Part shown: positions 1 to 10,170 of the stretch, in pieces
How positions within the stretch are numbered: position 1 is the first letter of the stretch
How the letters are laid out: the number at the start of each line of letters is the position of its first letter
NCBI GenBank assembly: GCA_052174475.1
Contig: JBQMRO010000055.1
Location: 62,001 to 126,000, forward strand
DNA length: 64,000 bases
From: Arsenophonus sp052174475
Lineage (GTDB): Bacteria > Pseudomonadota > Gammaproteobacteria > Enterobacterales > Enterobacteriaceae
Reading direction: 5' to 3'
The notes under the pieces: generated by a model
Database searches by the model: none
What the model saw: only the letters and a program-made list of their open reading frames with translations
What the model was told of the DNA's origin: nothing
Program-made: the position numbers and the translations under genes

Positions 1-150
1 AACCACATCAAATACTACAAAGGTTCTCCCATGACCAATATGACATAAATCATAAATAGTAACGCCACACACGTACATTCCAATTTTACCTGGAATGATC
101 GGTATAAACTCTTCTTTTTGACGACTTAGTGTATTATAAATTTTTAACAT
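1..150 (-). CDS. cysS: Cysteinyl-tRNA synthetase, N-terminal 50 residues (cut by window edge)
   Basis: Charges tRNA-Cys with cysteine in the cytoplasm. The reverse strand opens with ATG at 150 and reads 50 codons without a stop to the window edge. The start MLKIYNTLSRQKEEF and the segment MYVCGVTIYDLCHIGHGR are the class I CysRS N-terminus: the Cys of YVCG is a zinc/cysteine ligand and HIGH is the ATP-binding signature. It is divergent from the ppiB-lpxH genes, as in E. coli. It looks intact as far as it goes. Confidence 0.93.
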   Translation of the reverse strand, partial: MLKIYNTLSRQKEEFIPIIPGKIGMYVCGVTIYDLCHIGHGRTFVVFDVV

Positions 151-432
151 TAAGAATTTCCCATCATCAGCGGAATATACATATGCGCAAATGGTTTAGC
201 CTAATTATAGGCTATACAAGCTACTCTCTTTCTATCAATAAATTCTACTACTAAAAACCTATATTTTTGAATTACCTAACCAGAAAGTATAGGGAAATTA
301 TTTAACATTCAATAAATACTGATCTAATTAATATTATATTAGTATAATATAGTTGACATGCTTTAAATTACTTATTTTTCTTTTAATTTTACATTACTTA
401 TAACAATTTATCAGGGGTAAAGGGGGGTAAGA
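151..432. other. Divergent intergenic region cysS / ppiB remnant
   Basis: This AT-rich spacer lies between the divergent cysS and ppiB starts and should hold the cysS promoter. I see no clear -35/-10 pair, operator or hairpin. A G-rich run near 415-428 lies just before the former ppiB start. Confidence 0.4.
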
Positions 433-931
433 TAGGTAATTTCACACCAACTTAAAGGATTTTATCATTAAAATATTTAATAAAAAATTACCCCATAACA
501 GTAATAGTTTTTAAACTATTGTCGTAATGGATTTACCATAAAACGATTTATGTCACGTTATTAACGACATTAATGATCTAGTATGGAAGTTTTAAACTAA
601 GAATGCAGCAAAAAAAAAAATAATTAAAGATCTAAATCAAAAATGATTACGAATAAACGACTTAAAAATAACCAATGGGGTACGCACTTGATCTAGACTC
701 AATGATCCATATTCATCAACAGTAAAATTCTTTATTAATATTATCAATAATGACTTTCTAAATTTCTGTTTAAAACAATAAAATTGTTAGGGTTAACTAT
801 ATCTTTAGCAAAATAGCTAAAAGAATGGAGATTATTGATAGAATTAAACCATTTTAAACAGGTTGTAGTGGCTTATTTTAAAAATGCCCGTTAAAGACGT
901 TATCATTAAATGCGTAACCATTAATAAATAA
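433..931 (+). pseudogene. ppiB: Peptidyl-prolyl isomerase B pseudogene
   Basis: Remnant of the cytoplasmic cyclophilin PpiB. Fragments in shifting frames follow the E. coli protein in order: VISHQL at the start, FLNYCRNGF (family FLDYCREGF), FFINIINNDFLNF (FFINVVDNDFLNF) and the tail DVIIKCVTINK (DVIIESVTVSE), ending in TAA at 929-931. The initiator ATG is gone (TAG at 433-435) and there are several stops and frame changes. The position between cysS and lpxH matches the ancestral order ppiB-lpxH-purE-purK. It is certainly non-functional. Confidence 0.85.
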
Positions 932-940
932 TTAAAAATT

Positions 941-1666
941 ATGGCAATCTTATTTATTTCTGACTTGCATTTGAGCGAAAAAAACCCATCTATTACTGTC
1001 AGTTTTTTGCGTTTCTTACGCGAACAAGCGAGTCAAGCTAAGGCTTTGTATATTTTAGGTGATTTTTTTGATTATTGGATCGGTGATGATGATCCTAGCC
1101 TTCTTCTTGAACTTATAGTTCAAGAACTTAAAAAACTGAAAAGTAAAGGTGTTTCATGCTACTTTATTCATGGTAATCGTGATTTTTTACTAGGCAAGAA
1201 ATTTGCTAAAGAAAGTGGTATGATCTTATTACCAGCAGAGAAAACATTAACATTACATGGCCACAATATTTTAATATTACACGGTGATACACTTTGTACT
1301 GATGATATTTCTTATCAACGTTATCGAAAACGAGTATATAATCGGTGGTTGCAAAAGTTATTTTTAGCGCTTCCTTTATCTACCCGCCACCGTATTGCTG
1401 AAAGAATCCGTAAGAACAGTCAATCTGCTATCCGACGTAAGCCAGAATTCATTACCGATGTTAATAAACAAACAGTAATTGAAAAATTTCGGAAATATCA
1501 AGTCGATTGGATGATCCACGGCCATACTCATCGACCTGCTACCCATGAAATTAATGTTAATGGTAAAATATTATACCGAGCAGTGTTAGGTGCCTGGGAT
1601 CAAAATGGTTCAATTATAAAAATAACGCCTAAAACCATAGAGCTGTTTTATTTTCCTTTTTATTAA
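941..1666 (+). CDS. lpxH: UDP-2,3-diacylglucosamine pyrophosphatase LpxH
   Basis: Hydrolyses UDP-2,3-diacylglucosamine to lipid X and UMP, the fourth step of lipid A synthesis, at the inner face of the cytoplasmic membrane. At 241 residues it matches the family length (about 240). Metallophosphoesterase motifs occur in order: SDLHLS near residue 7, GDFFDYWIGDD near 41, HGNRD near 78, HGDTL near 114 and HGHTHRP near 195, which supply the Mn ligands. It starts 9 bases after the dead ppiB stop, so it was probably co-transcribed with ppiB and may now use a promoter inside the remnant. lpxK and msbA of the same pathway lie at 58-61 kb. Confidence 0.97.
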   Translation: MAILFISDLHLSEKNPSITVSFLRFLREQASQAKALYILGDFFDYWIGDDDPSLLLELIVQELKKLKSKGVSCYFIHGNRDFLLGKKFAKESGMILLPAEKTLTLHGHNILILHGDTLCTDDISYQRYRKRVYNRWLQKLFLALPLSTRHRIAERIRKNSQSAIRRKPEFITDVNKQTVIEKFRKYQVDWMIHGHTHRPATHEINVNGKILYRAVLGAWDQNGSIIKITPKTIELFYFPFY

Positions 1667-1814
1667 GCTTCCCCCATCTCATATTAATTCTGATAAAAAT
1701 TTAAGCAAACGCTTTCCTTCTATATTAGCTATCATTTATTTCACTTGATTTACTATCAATAAATGACTTAAATCCAGAAGCAACAAATTAATGATCACTT
1801 AATTTGATGCATAA

Positions 1815-2322
1815 AATTATCAAATTCTAATAAAAATTGTCATAATGATTGGTTCTAAAGTGACTGGAATACGATGAAATATTCAGCTGATATTCTCTAT
1901 CAATTATGTCTTCTCTATTAGGAGACACTATTTCTGTTCATCAAGCGCAAGATAAACTATTTTAATCCTTCGCTGAATAAGCAAAATAAAAAAAATTACA
2001 AATTATTATTGCTATGTTCTGATTTGACGGTATATTTACCTGATGTTTTATCACCTAAAACATTAGTTCCTATTTTTAGGGATCCTTGTTATAGCAAGGT
2101 TACTTAATGGCATTAGTAACCTCTATTAAATTGTTTAAATGCCTAATAATATCTTGTAATTACTTTAACAATTAGTAAAGCAGGGGCAGCAAATAGAGAA
2201 TCATTGGCAGTCCACGCTATCTTTACTGATAAAGATAGTAAGCTTTATCAGTGTTTATTAATCCGACTTTAAAATAAACTAATTATGTCTTAAAAAATTC
2301 CGATCCACGGAAGGTAAAATAA
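1815..2322 (+). pseudogene. purE: N5-CAIR mutase PurE pseudogene
   Basis: Remnant of the purine enzyme PurE. Recognisable pieces in order: VIMIGSKVTG (family AIVMGSKSDW), HQAQDKLF then SFAE (HRTPDKLFSFAE), ISKAGAANRESLAVHAIF (IGKAGAANAALLAAQIL), DSKLYQCL, and a tail KIPIHGR (NPDPRG). Multiple stops and frame changes break it. It follows lpxH as expected from the ancestral ppiB-lpxH-purE-purK order. Confidence 0.8.
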
Positions 2323-2324
2323 AA

Positions 2325-2755
2325 TTGATTTATCTCCTTAATATATCCAGTTAAACCTCTTCTTACGTTAAGTAGAAGAGCTGTTAAGAATTAGGATCGA
2401 TCCTATCGATATCGATGATAAATTATAGACTAATTCTCTATTAACCTAATATTATAGCAGCTTAAATTTAGGTCTGACCAGAGAAACTTCTGCTTATTTG
2501 TTAATTAATTAGACAGTTTAGCTTTATTAAACGCAATATCTTATCGCAACTGACCAATCAAAATTTCTACAAAAAAACTGCTAAATTCTTTGCCATTAAC
2601 AATGGCTCTTTAAAAACCTCTTATTAAGAAATAAAATGGATACAATTATTTATCAAGTAAGGTGATTTTGTTATTGTTAATGTTGCACTGATGGTTATAA
2701 TGACTGTGACACTAGTAAGGTAATTATACTAGACAATCTATCAACACTCACTGCT
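2325..2755 (+). pseudogene. purK: N5-CAIR synthase PurK pseudogene, N-terminal part
   Basis: This stretch directly follows the purE remnant. A segment near 2520-2620 reads YRN.PIKISTKKLLNSLPL, resembling the PurK region around DRLTQKQLFDKLHLPTAPW. The rest is too decayed to align by eye. It stops where an IS256-type relic begins near 2758, and no C-terminal half was found beyond. The assignment rests mainly on position plus one weak match. Confidence 0.45.
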
Positions 2756-2757
2756 AA

Positions 2758-4150
2758 AATTTAAAATTATTAGTATATTTAGTGTATAGTTTGTCAAACT
2801 ACGTTCTACTCTGATACTTCGTAAATCTGTTTTATTCTTAAATTAGACGTTGTTTTCCACCAGAGTCAGCAAGTTAACCCATTTATGAAGTTTCATCTTT
2901 TTAAATAGACGAGGAGCCAGCTTAAATACCATTAAAGAATTGTTTTAATCTATAATGCTTCGCGCGTTAGATTTATAGATTCACATCATAAAAGTTTATT
3001 CAATTAGATTAATTGTTTTTATTGATGCCCAAGTACGTCTGACAAGAAGGCATAGAATGCTAATAATTTTTATCAACCTTTCTCTAACTTTCTGCATCTT
3101 TGCAGGATACGTTTCGCTAAAATCTTCCCTGTAAAATACAAAAAGCTTTTTTATCGGAATTACGATTCCTATGCTACCCAGACTTCCCGTAGCTCAATAT
3201 TAACATTCAGTTAGATGCCTTTAAAAAGTGAAACCAGTGTATTAGCTATTTTATGTAGCTAATGACGTTGGTGTTGCATGTCTGAAAATATCTTTGCTAT
3301 GCTACCAAAGCAAAGTGCACAGTCCATCCTAGCAAACTTGGAGATACGGTTAAGTCTCCCGTTGCTCGCAGGTTATTTAGGAAATCGGCTCAGCTTAATT
3401 CTGACTCTTGATAAGCATTTTTAATCGCAATGAACTTTTTACATCCATAGGCAGTGATGCTAATGTAACTATAGTAAGCAAAGGCGATCGGCTTACCTAA
3501 CAGGATGGCATATAATACTTTCAGGTAAGAGATAAACATAACGCGTATCGCTTAAATCACGCGACTAACATTGTCAATGCTATTCAAGGCATTGCTATTT
3601 CAGTCTGCTGATGGTATTGGCATAGAAGATCATGTATTTTTTCACCGAGAATCCATAGAACTTAGTAAAATAACCGGTTGGCACTTACACTTCCAGGTGC
3701 TAGTGATGGGTATTAACTTTTTGATGATTTTGCACGCTTTAGATAAGCCAACAGCAATTAGCTATTAAGGAATATTCCGTTCCCACTAATATCCCTTTAA
3801 CCTTAGGCACTTTAATCTCAACATCGCCCTATACTAGTCTGTATGATTCGATACGACGAATAACCGTTATGATCTATACGCCCTTAACGCTACTCGACAA
3901 AAGTGTTAACATGTTGAGTAGCATGGCTTCTATTTTTGGTTTAACAGCAGTGCCTATTAACTACATATCAACCCATTACGATGGGTTCCTGGAAGGGATT
4001 ATTAAGGGTAATATCTGGTTTCACGGATATTTGTAGGGGTAAATTTTACCATAGCATATATTTCTCTGTTGTTGAAATTATTCATGAAATTAATCAATAT
4101 GATACGCCACACCATCTCCGAAATCCCATACACTAAAAATGAGCATAACT
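2758..4150 (-). mobile_element. Degraded IS256-family element, copy 1
   Basis: One of many relics of the same ~1.4 kb element. A consensus built by eye across copies on the reverse strand reads an IS256/mutator-type transposase: SDPLHELIRNG near the 5' end, then GIGDVEIKVPKV, LPPYL, ISTGDF, KRYVY..ADGIY, and GYRESEA. Here the reading frame is full of stops and shifts. The element lies between the purK and yrdD remnants, so it has joined two originally distant loci or accompanied a deletion. An open stretch at 3571-3768 is only an antisense shadow. Confidence 0.8.
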
Positions 4151-4415
4151 TTGATAGTAATCAAAGATTTAAATATGAACATACAGATTTAATTGATAAT
4201 CCAAATGAAACGTTAGTTAAACATCTGTAATACCAAGATGGTAAATTACTACAAATAACGTTACGTTTTAGTAACGTATTTTACGGTTGTATTGTTACAT
4301 TAAATCTTAATTTGTAGTGAATGCTAAATCAAATTTCTAGTAAATGTTCTTTCTGTCAAAATCTATTTTTAATAGAAAAAGATTTGACTAGATGTAAAAA
4401 TATTTTATGCAAATA
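4150..4415 (+). pseudogene. yrdD: Topoisomerase-like zinc-finger protein YrdD pseudogene, C-terminal half
   Basis: Reads FKYEHTDLIDNPNET (E. coli YrdD CEHTELIDKPDET), then LLQITLRFSNVFYGC, and finally CSFCQNLFLIEKDL followed by CKNILCK, matching the last C4 zinc-finger of YrdD (ECPECHYPLLIEKK). Several stops interrupt it and the N-terminal half is replaced by IS256-type sequence. In E. coli yrdD immediately precedes tsaC and aroE. The same order holds here, apart from an inserted IS relic. Confidence 0.75.
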
Positions 4416-4519
4416 AATTATGTAATAAACAGGCTACGTTGAAACGGTTATTATTTTATTTAAAACACAAACTGCTAGCACGTCTGTATTTTAATTGTTA
4501 TAATTTTAAAGAATTTTCT

Positions 4520-5335
4520 TTAGATCAGATAATTCAGTAAATAAAACGACCTTAGATCATGGGATCTATTCAATTATCCTTTTAAATCATCTGATATAGC
4601 TGTTCAATTTTGAATGTGGAATTATTATCAATAACTCTCTGATTACCCAACATTATTATGGGATAGTGATTAATTTCATACTCGCTTGCAAAGGTTTTCA
4701 TATCATTTAATTCCCCACTCCGTCTGAATAAAGACGAACTCTTATTAATGATTGGCTAAAGAAAAAGACTAACATACTCTGCATTAAACTCTTCAAGAAT
4801 CTCATCGGTTAAAATGACCCCCTGTCGATTTTTGCCGATTAAAACCTAGCAATTTATTCTTTCCTTTTATCTCTTACTATTGCATGTTTTATAGCTTTTT
4901 TATTAAAAAACAATAGTTCTATTTAAAAGATTAAAGAAAAATGTTTCGTCGACTTTAACAAATCTCTTGCTGCATTTATATTGTCTGTCGCCGATGAAGC
5001 AAAGAAGGAGTAACCATCTAAACGATGTTTTCAAATGAATGCCTGTATGTATTTTGCTAATTCTACTAAAGTTAAGGTATTCAACACATATCGCAGATAA
5101 CTAAACTATTATTCTTATTATCTGGTTTCGCTATAGCGACGGGACCAATTTCCAGTAAGATTGTTCAATCTTTTTCTAGATTTTGGAGATTTTATAACGA
5201 TATCACTGTAATTCTGATTAATATGGGGCCTGAGGTCGTGGCGCTCCAAGGGAGTAACATCTTCACTGTGACAATATAGGGAAGATAAAATAAAATAAGT
5301 TCCTTCAATGCATGATCAATATCATCCAACAAATT
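4520..5335 (-). mobile_element. Degraded IS, probably IS1595/ISXO2-like, copy 1
   Basis: This ~0.8 kb repeat also occurs at 50.2-51 kb in the same orientation. Reverse-strand fragments include VDETFFFNLLNR, VLIGKNRQGVILTDEILE and EINHYPIIMLGN, with spacing that resembles the ISXO2-like DDE domain (VDETFF..., then V.V..DR.G). It separates yrdD from tsaC, genes normally adjacent, which supports insertion. Family assignment is tentative. That it is a decayed repeated element is firm. Confidence 0.5.
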
Positions 5336-5532
5336 GGAATCGAACCAACTAATGAGATTCAACTTTATATTACCAGAGACTTAGAAAAGAATCTCTTTTA
5401 TCTATATTACTGTTTGCTTTTTCATGATAACTTCTCTAGCAAAATCTTTTATATAATATAGGGATTTCTAGCAACTATCTTTTCTAAAATAGGTAATAAA
5501 TAACAGTAATAAAATATATGGAATAACTTAAT

Positions 5533-6102
5533 ATGATTAATGAAATATCCATTTCATTTCGGAAAATTATTTTAGCGCTAAATAAAGGAAAAATTATAGC
5601 ATATCCGACAGAAGCTATTTTTGGCCTTGGATGTGATCCTAATAACGATAAAGTAGTCCGTAAGTTATTATCTTTAAAACAGCGGTCATGGAAAAAAGGA
5701 TTAATTTTAATAGCTGGAGATTATAAACAATTAATACCTTATATTGATGATAATAAATTAACTAATTTACAAAAAGAAATGATGCTTTCAATAGGGTCTG
5801 AAGCTATAACCTGGGTAGTGCCAGCTAGAAAAAACATACCAAAATTGTTAACAGGAAAATTTAATTCACTTGCAGTTCGGATTACGAATTTTGAGTTAAT
5901 TAAAAAGCTTTGTTTTTTATATGGTAAACCACTAATTTCTACTAGTGCTAATTTAAATGGATTATCACCATGTAGAACAAAAGATGAAGTTATTGCCCAG
6001 TTTAATGGCAAAGTATCCGTTTTAGATGGTTCTGTTGGGGGACGTAATAATCCATCTGAAATTCGAGATATAATGACGGATTACTTATATCGAAAAGGTT
6101 AA
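5533..6102 (+). CDS. tsaC: Threonylcarbamoyl-AMP synthase TsaC
   Basis: Makes threonylcarbamoyl-AMP from threonine, bicarbonate and ATP, the first step of the universal t6A37 tRNA modification, in the cytoplasm. At 189 residues it is of E. coli length (190). The SUA5/YrdC fold is clear: IAYPTEAIFGLGCDP near residue 21, LLSLKQRSWKKGLILI near 46, LAVRI near 113, and PLISTSANLNGLSPC near 133 carrying the STSAN nucleotide-binding motif. It ends 5 bases before aroE, a two-gene operon left from yrdD-tsaC-aroE. Confidence 0.96.
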   Translation: MINEISISFRKIILALNKGKIIAYPTEAIFGLGCDPNNDKVVRKLLSLKQRSWKKGLILIAGDYKQLIPYIDDNKLTNLQKEMMLSIGSEAITWVVPARKNIPKLLTGKFNSLAVRITNFELIKKLCFLYGKPLISTSANLNGLSPCRTKDEVIAQFNGKVSVLDGSVGGRNNPSEIRDIMTDYLYRKG

Positions 6103-6107
6103 TATAA

Positions 6108-6920
6108 ATGGAAGAATTTGCAGTATTTGGAAATCCAGTAGCACATAGTAAATCACCACTTATTCATAAGTTATTTTCTGAGCAAACTAATATTAAATAT
6201 AAATATGGAAAAGTGCTAGTTCCTTTAAATAAATTTAAAGAAAAATTAGATAATTTTTTTTATATAGGAGGAAGAGGAGCCAATATTAGTTTGCCTTTTA
6301 AGGAATTAGCCTATCATAATGTTAATGAATTAACTGAAGAAGCTCAAATATGTGCCTCAATTAATACTATCAAGAGATTAGATAATCATAGATTACTGGG
6401 TGATAATACCGATGGAATCGGTTTAGTTTTAGATCTTGAGCGTTTAAGGTTTATTGAAAAAGGGATGCATATATTAGTAATTGGTGCCGGTGGCGCAGCA
6501 CGTGGTGTTATGGCTCCTATTTTAAATTACGGTTGTCGAGTAACGATTACAAATCGTACATATAGTAAAGCAGATAAATTAGCAAAACAATTTTCTGTTA
6601 TAGGACATATTAATTCATTAATGATGGAATCTATTCATTCTGCTGAGTACGATTTAGTTATCAACGCAACATCTTCTGGAATTACAAGGGAAGTTCCTTC
6701 CATTTCACCTAAAATATTTAAGCAAAATGTTTTTTGTTATGACATGTTCTATCGATTAAATGAAACACCATTTTTAAGATTAGCAAAAACTCATGGCGTA
6801 TTAAAATACGCTGATGGTATTGGTATGTTAGTAGGTCAAGCAGCTTTTGCTTTTAAATTGTGGCACGGTAAATTACCTAATATTTTATCTGTATTGCAGC
6901 AATTAAAAGAAAAATACTGA
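6108..6920 (+). CDS. aroE: Shikimate dehydrogenase AroE
   Basis: NADP-dependent reduction of 3-dehydroshikimate to shikimate in the chorismate pathway. It has 270 residues (E. coli 272). NPVAHSKSPLIH near residue 9 binds shikimate, NISLPFKE near 59 carries the catalytic Lys, GDNTDGIG near 99 the partner Asp, GAGGAARGV near 126 is the Rossmann loop and NRTYSKA near 149 the NADP phosphate-binding Arg region. GMLVGQAAFAF near 243 is conserved. It is translated with tsaC. Retention implies the symbiont still makes chorismate-derived compounds at least in part. Confidence 0.97.
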   Translation: MEEFAVFGNPVAHSKSPLIHKLFSEQTNIKYKYGKVLVPLNKFKEKLDNFFYIGGRGANISLPFKELAYHNVNELTEEAQICASINTIKRLDNHRLLGDNTDGIGLVLDLERLRFIEKGMHILVIGAGGAARGVMAPILNYGCRVTITNRTYSKADKLAKQFSVIGHINSLMMESIHSAEYDLVINATSSGITREVPSISPKIFKQNVFCYDMFYRLNETPFLRLAKTHGVLKYADGIGMLVGQAAFAFKLWHGKLPNILSVLQQLKEKY

Positions 6921-6974
6921 TACAAATCACTTGGTATATTTATATAAGAAATAATAATTATTTCAGGTAAATTA

Positions 6975-8375
6975 GAGTTACTAACAAATCTAGTGTATGG
7001 CGATTAAGCTAAGCTCTGATACTTTATGAGTCTGTTCTCCATCATTAAATTGGATGTTGTCATTACCAGGATCAGTAAGCTAAATCCCTTAGCCAGTTCT
7101 AGTTTTATGAAAAAACTACAGCAGATTAAATACCATTAAAAGGATTATTTTCTTAAACTACAGCGCTTTTCATGCGTCGGATTCTTAGCCTTATACTGTC
7201 ATAAAATCTGATTTAATCGAACTTATTCTTCTTATTAACGCTCAATACACATTGAGCTGCTAGGAAGTCACGGGATGCAGTAATTTTTCTTAATCTTTCT
7301 CCAGCTTCTTCATAGCTGCAGGATATTCGCTAAAAACCTTGCCAATAAAATATCAAAGGGTTTATTAGCGGCATCACAGTTTTCTATTAGCCAAAGATCC
7401 ATCAGCTCAACCTTAACTTTCAGTTGCATACCTTTAGGAAAGGAAACTAGTGCCATTAGTCATTTTGTGTAGCTAATAGCGTTACTGGATGCTGCGCATC
7501 CAGGAATATTTTTGCCATTGCATTCCAAAAAAACTAAGCGCTGTGCCTCCACTGTAAGCGCACTTGGAAATACGATTAAGTCATATGCTCGCAGGTCATT
7601 GAGGAATTCAACCTAATTCCCTTCTGACTCTAGATAAGCATTTTCGACTGCAACTAGCTCACTTGCGTCAATACGCAGTCCTGCCGATAATGAGTAGCAG
7701 ACAAAGGAAATCACTATACTTAGCAGCGCGATATATGTTATCAACCAAGAAATCAACGTATCAGTATCGCTTAAATTACGCAAGCACCTTTGCCTGTTAC
7801 TCTTCAAGCTATTGCTGTTTCAGTATGATCACACCTTAAAGTATAAGACTATGCGCTTCTTACCGATAAGTGCTCTATGGGTTTATAGAAAACAGCGGTA
7901 GGAGATGCTCAAAAGCTACCCAACCCATGATAGCGACTCTTCGTCGCTTTTGTACGCTTAAGATAAGGCGCTAGAAATGAGCTATTGAAGGAATATTCTG
8001 TTGCCTCTGTGATTCCTCTTTAACCTTAGGGACTTTAATCTTAACATTACCAATACCAGTCTATATGGATTAGCTGTAGAAAATAATCGTTATAGACATG
8101 TTCAATATAAGGCAGCCTCAACAAAAGCAGCGTTTATCCTGTTCTTACAGGATGTAGACTTCGAACTCCACCTTAGAAGCGTTACTAATCAGTTTCCTGC
8201 TAGTATCACAAATTGCTTATGTAATGGATCAAAATAATATCTCATTTCATAGATCCCAGTGTAGTAAATTTTTTCATGGCATATCATTTTCTGTTGTTAA
8301 CGTGATTCACGAAATCAATCGGCAGGATACCAGCATCTCTAAAACTCCATACACCATAAATGATCATAACTTGAT
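6975..8375 (-). mobile_element. Degraded IS256-family element, copy 2
   Basis: Same repeat as at 2.8-4.15 kb and aligned to it along its whole length (for example the shared block near 7560-7800 and the 5' end near 8230-8370). The transposase frame is destroyed. It lies just downstream of aroE. Short open stretches at 7613-7807 (minus) and 8224-8415 (plus) are accidental runs inside the relic. Confidence 0.8.
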
Positions 8376-8624
8376 TTTGATACTGTTTTATACTCTGCGA
8401 TATATAAATTTTTAAGCGTTAATCGAGATGAACCGGAATAAATCTCTTAGAGATAGTAAATCAGGTAAATCAGGAGATAATGACGCTACTTTACGTATTT
8501 TATACAGCACTTATTTATCTGAAGCACTTTATTATCTCCTTCAAAAAATTAATAATGAAAACCAACTGATTCTTTATCATATCAAAAGAAACTATACAGT
8601 AATGTGTTTGCCTTAAGTCCTTAT

Positions 8625-10170
8625 TTTTTCTCTCGATACGCAAATATTATCCATCTCTCTAATCACGATTATCCTTGGTTTTTATCAACAGGGTTGACCT
8701 AAGGCTAAGTTGATGATGTTAGATATAACTATATTAAAAGAACAATGACTAAAAGTATTCTTGCCGATGAATTCATTACCTATAAGTAATTAGGATAATC
8801 TCCGCCTCCTTCGTCCCCATTGGAGAAACACAAAGATAATTAGGGTAAATAGACGTTAATAAATTCGAACAGGATGACAATTTCTCTTTCTCTGACACAG
8901 AAATGCTCAGAGGTAATTTATAAAATTATACATCTATTAACTAAACTGTTTTTCACTATTGATGAGAACTGGGGTAACCTTTCTTGAAAAACACAGTGAA
9001 AGTGTTAACTCATAGGACCCCGTATATCTATTGATAATGCTTGACTGCGCATTTGTGCCATAGGTTACTCAGCGCTTAGTGGTATGCTTTTTCTGAATGT
9101 TCCAACCAGTGTTTTTTGTCAAATCTATAAGTCAAAAGCCTGCAGTTCATCTCTAACTTCAAAGCTATTGAAGTAGTACTTAGTACAGTAGGTTTATATT
9201 TTATCAGAATGTAACTAGCAACAAATTACTTTACTATAACCAATCTTCTTTGTCCTTTTTTAAGAATAACTAGCAGCGACTCAACTCTCTGTTTTAAGGC
9301 TACCACACCAGCGTTATATTGTAGTTTGTATACAAACAGGTTATCGAAATTTGTATCTTATATGCCTTGCGTACTTATGGTTGACAACTCAACCAACGTC
9401 TGCATGTTCATGTCTCCGTCAGTCATGACAATCTAGATATTAAACATGCTGTATTGGTGGAGGTATTCTTAAAAAAGAGTGAGCGAAAGGGGTCTAGGTA
9501 GGCGCTGTCATCTAGCTTCTGCGTTACAGGGATTCTAATAAATCCCAATAGTATTCCTGATCTGAGTAAATTTTCCCAAGGAAGCTGTAGCAACATTATC
9601 TGAAGTTAGAGTATGAATGTTATTGGAAAGTACACTTTTCTAAAAAAACAAATAAGCGTAGTATATGATATGAAATACCTCATTTTACCTTAAAAACCTC
9701 CGCCTGTATTCGTATCAAAAGTACGGCATTAAAGAAGTAGGGGTTTCACATCATTAATATAACCACTTTATTCAAAAGAACACCTGAAGCAGGCACTAAC
9801 ACAAAAAAAGATGATCAAGGTAGTATATTATCTATGTTTTGGCTAGATATTTTAAATGATCCGTTACTATAGATTCTTGTTGAGTTATAAATAGAAAACT
9901 TTATTAGTAATAATATATAAGGTTCTGGAGATAAAGGCCGAAAAAAATAAAAAAAATTGGGATTTTCCGGCTGATACAGGGTTCCTAGCACAAAGATTTA
10001 TAAATGTATTCGTGTTGCGACAGGCTATTTTGCTAGTGCTCAGAGAGTAATATAAATAAGCAATGAAATTGCTGTCGGCAAGAATACAAAACTAGAGTAA
10101 TAAAAAGCTTGTTAAGCTAAACCTATAGTTAATATCTCTAAATTAGAGAGTTAAGCTAAAACTATACTAT
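8625..10170 (-). mobile_element. Unidentified ~1.5 kb repeat R2, copy A
   Basis: Aligns by eye, with many substitutions and indels, to copies at 15.4-17 kb (same orientation) and 44.9-46.35 kb (opposite). Shared landmarks include a block near 9360-9440, a block near 9120-9170 and an end block near 8625-8680 with the tail around TCGATACGCAAAT. I could not read a recognisable protein from any copy, and the coding strand is assumed only from an ATG-containing leader common to copies B and C. It abuts the C-terminal end of the recJ remnant. Confidence 0.5.

Noticed and set aside
3571..3768. 65-codon open run, plus strand
   Set aside because: It is antisense to the IS256-type transposase relic; the equivalent frame is not open in other copies.
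5325..5350. T-arm-like motif (GTTGG, TTCGATT, CCAAT on the minus strand)
   Set aside because: No matching acceptor, D or anticodon arms at tRNA spacing could be found, so not called as a tRNA.
5739..6011. 90-codon frame opposite tsaC
   Set aside because: Shadow of the real tsaC frame; no independent support.
8428..8616. 62-codon open run between IS256 copy 2 and repeat R2
   Set aside because: No recognisable homology, no conserved neighbours or clear ribosome-binding site, and the length is expected by chance in AT-rich debris.
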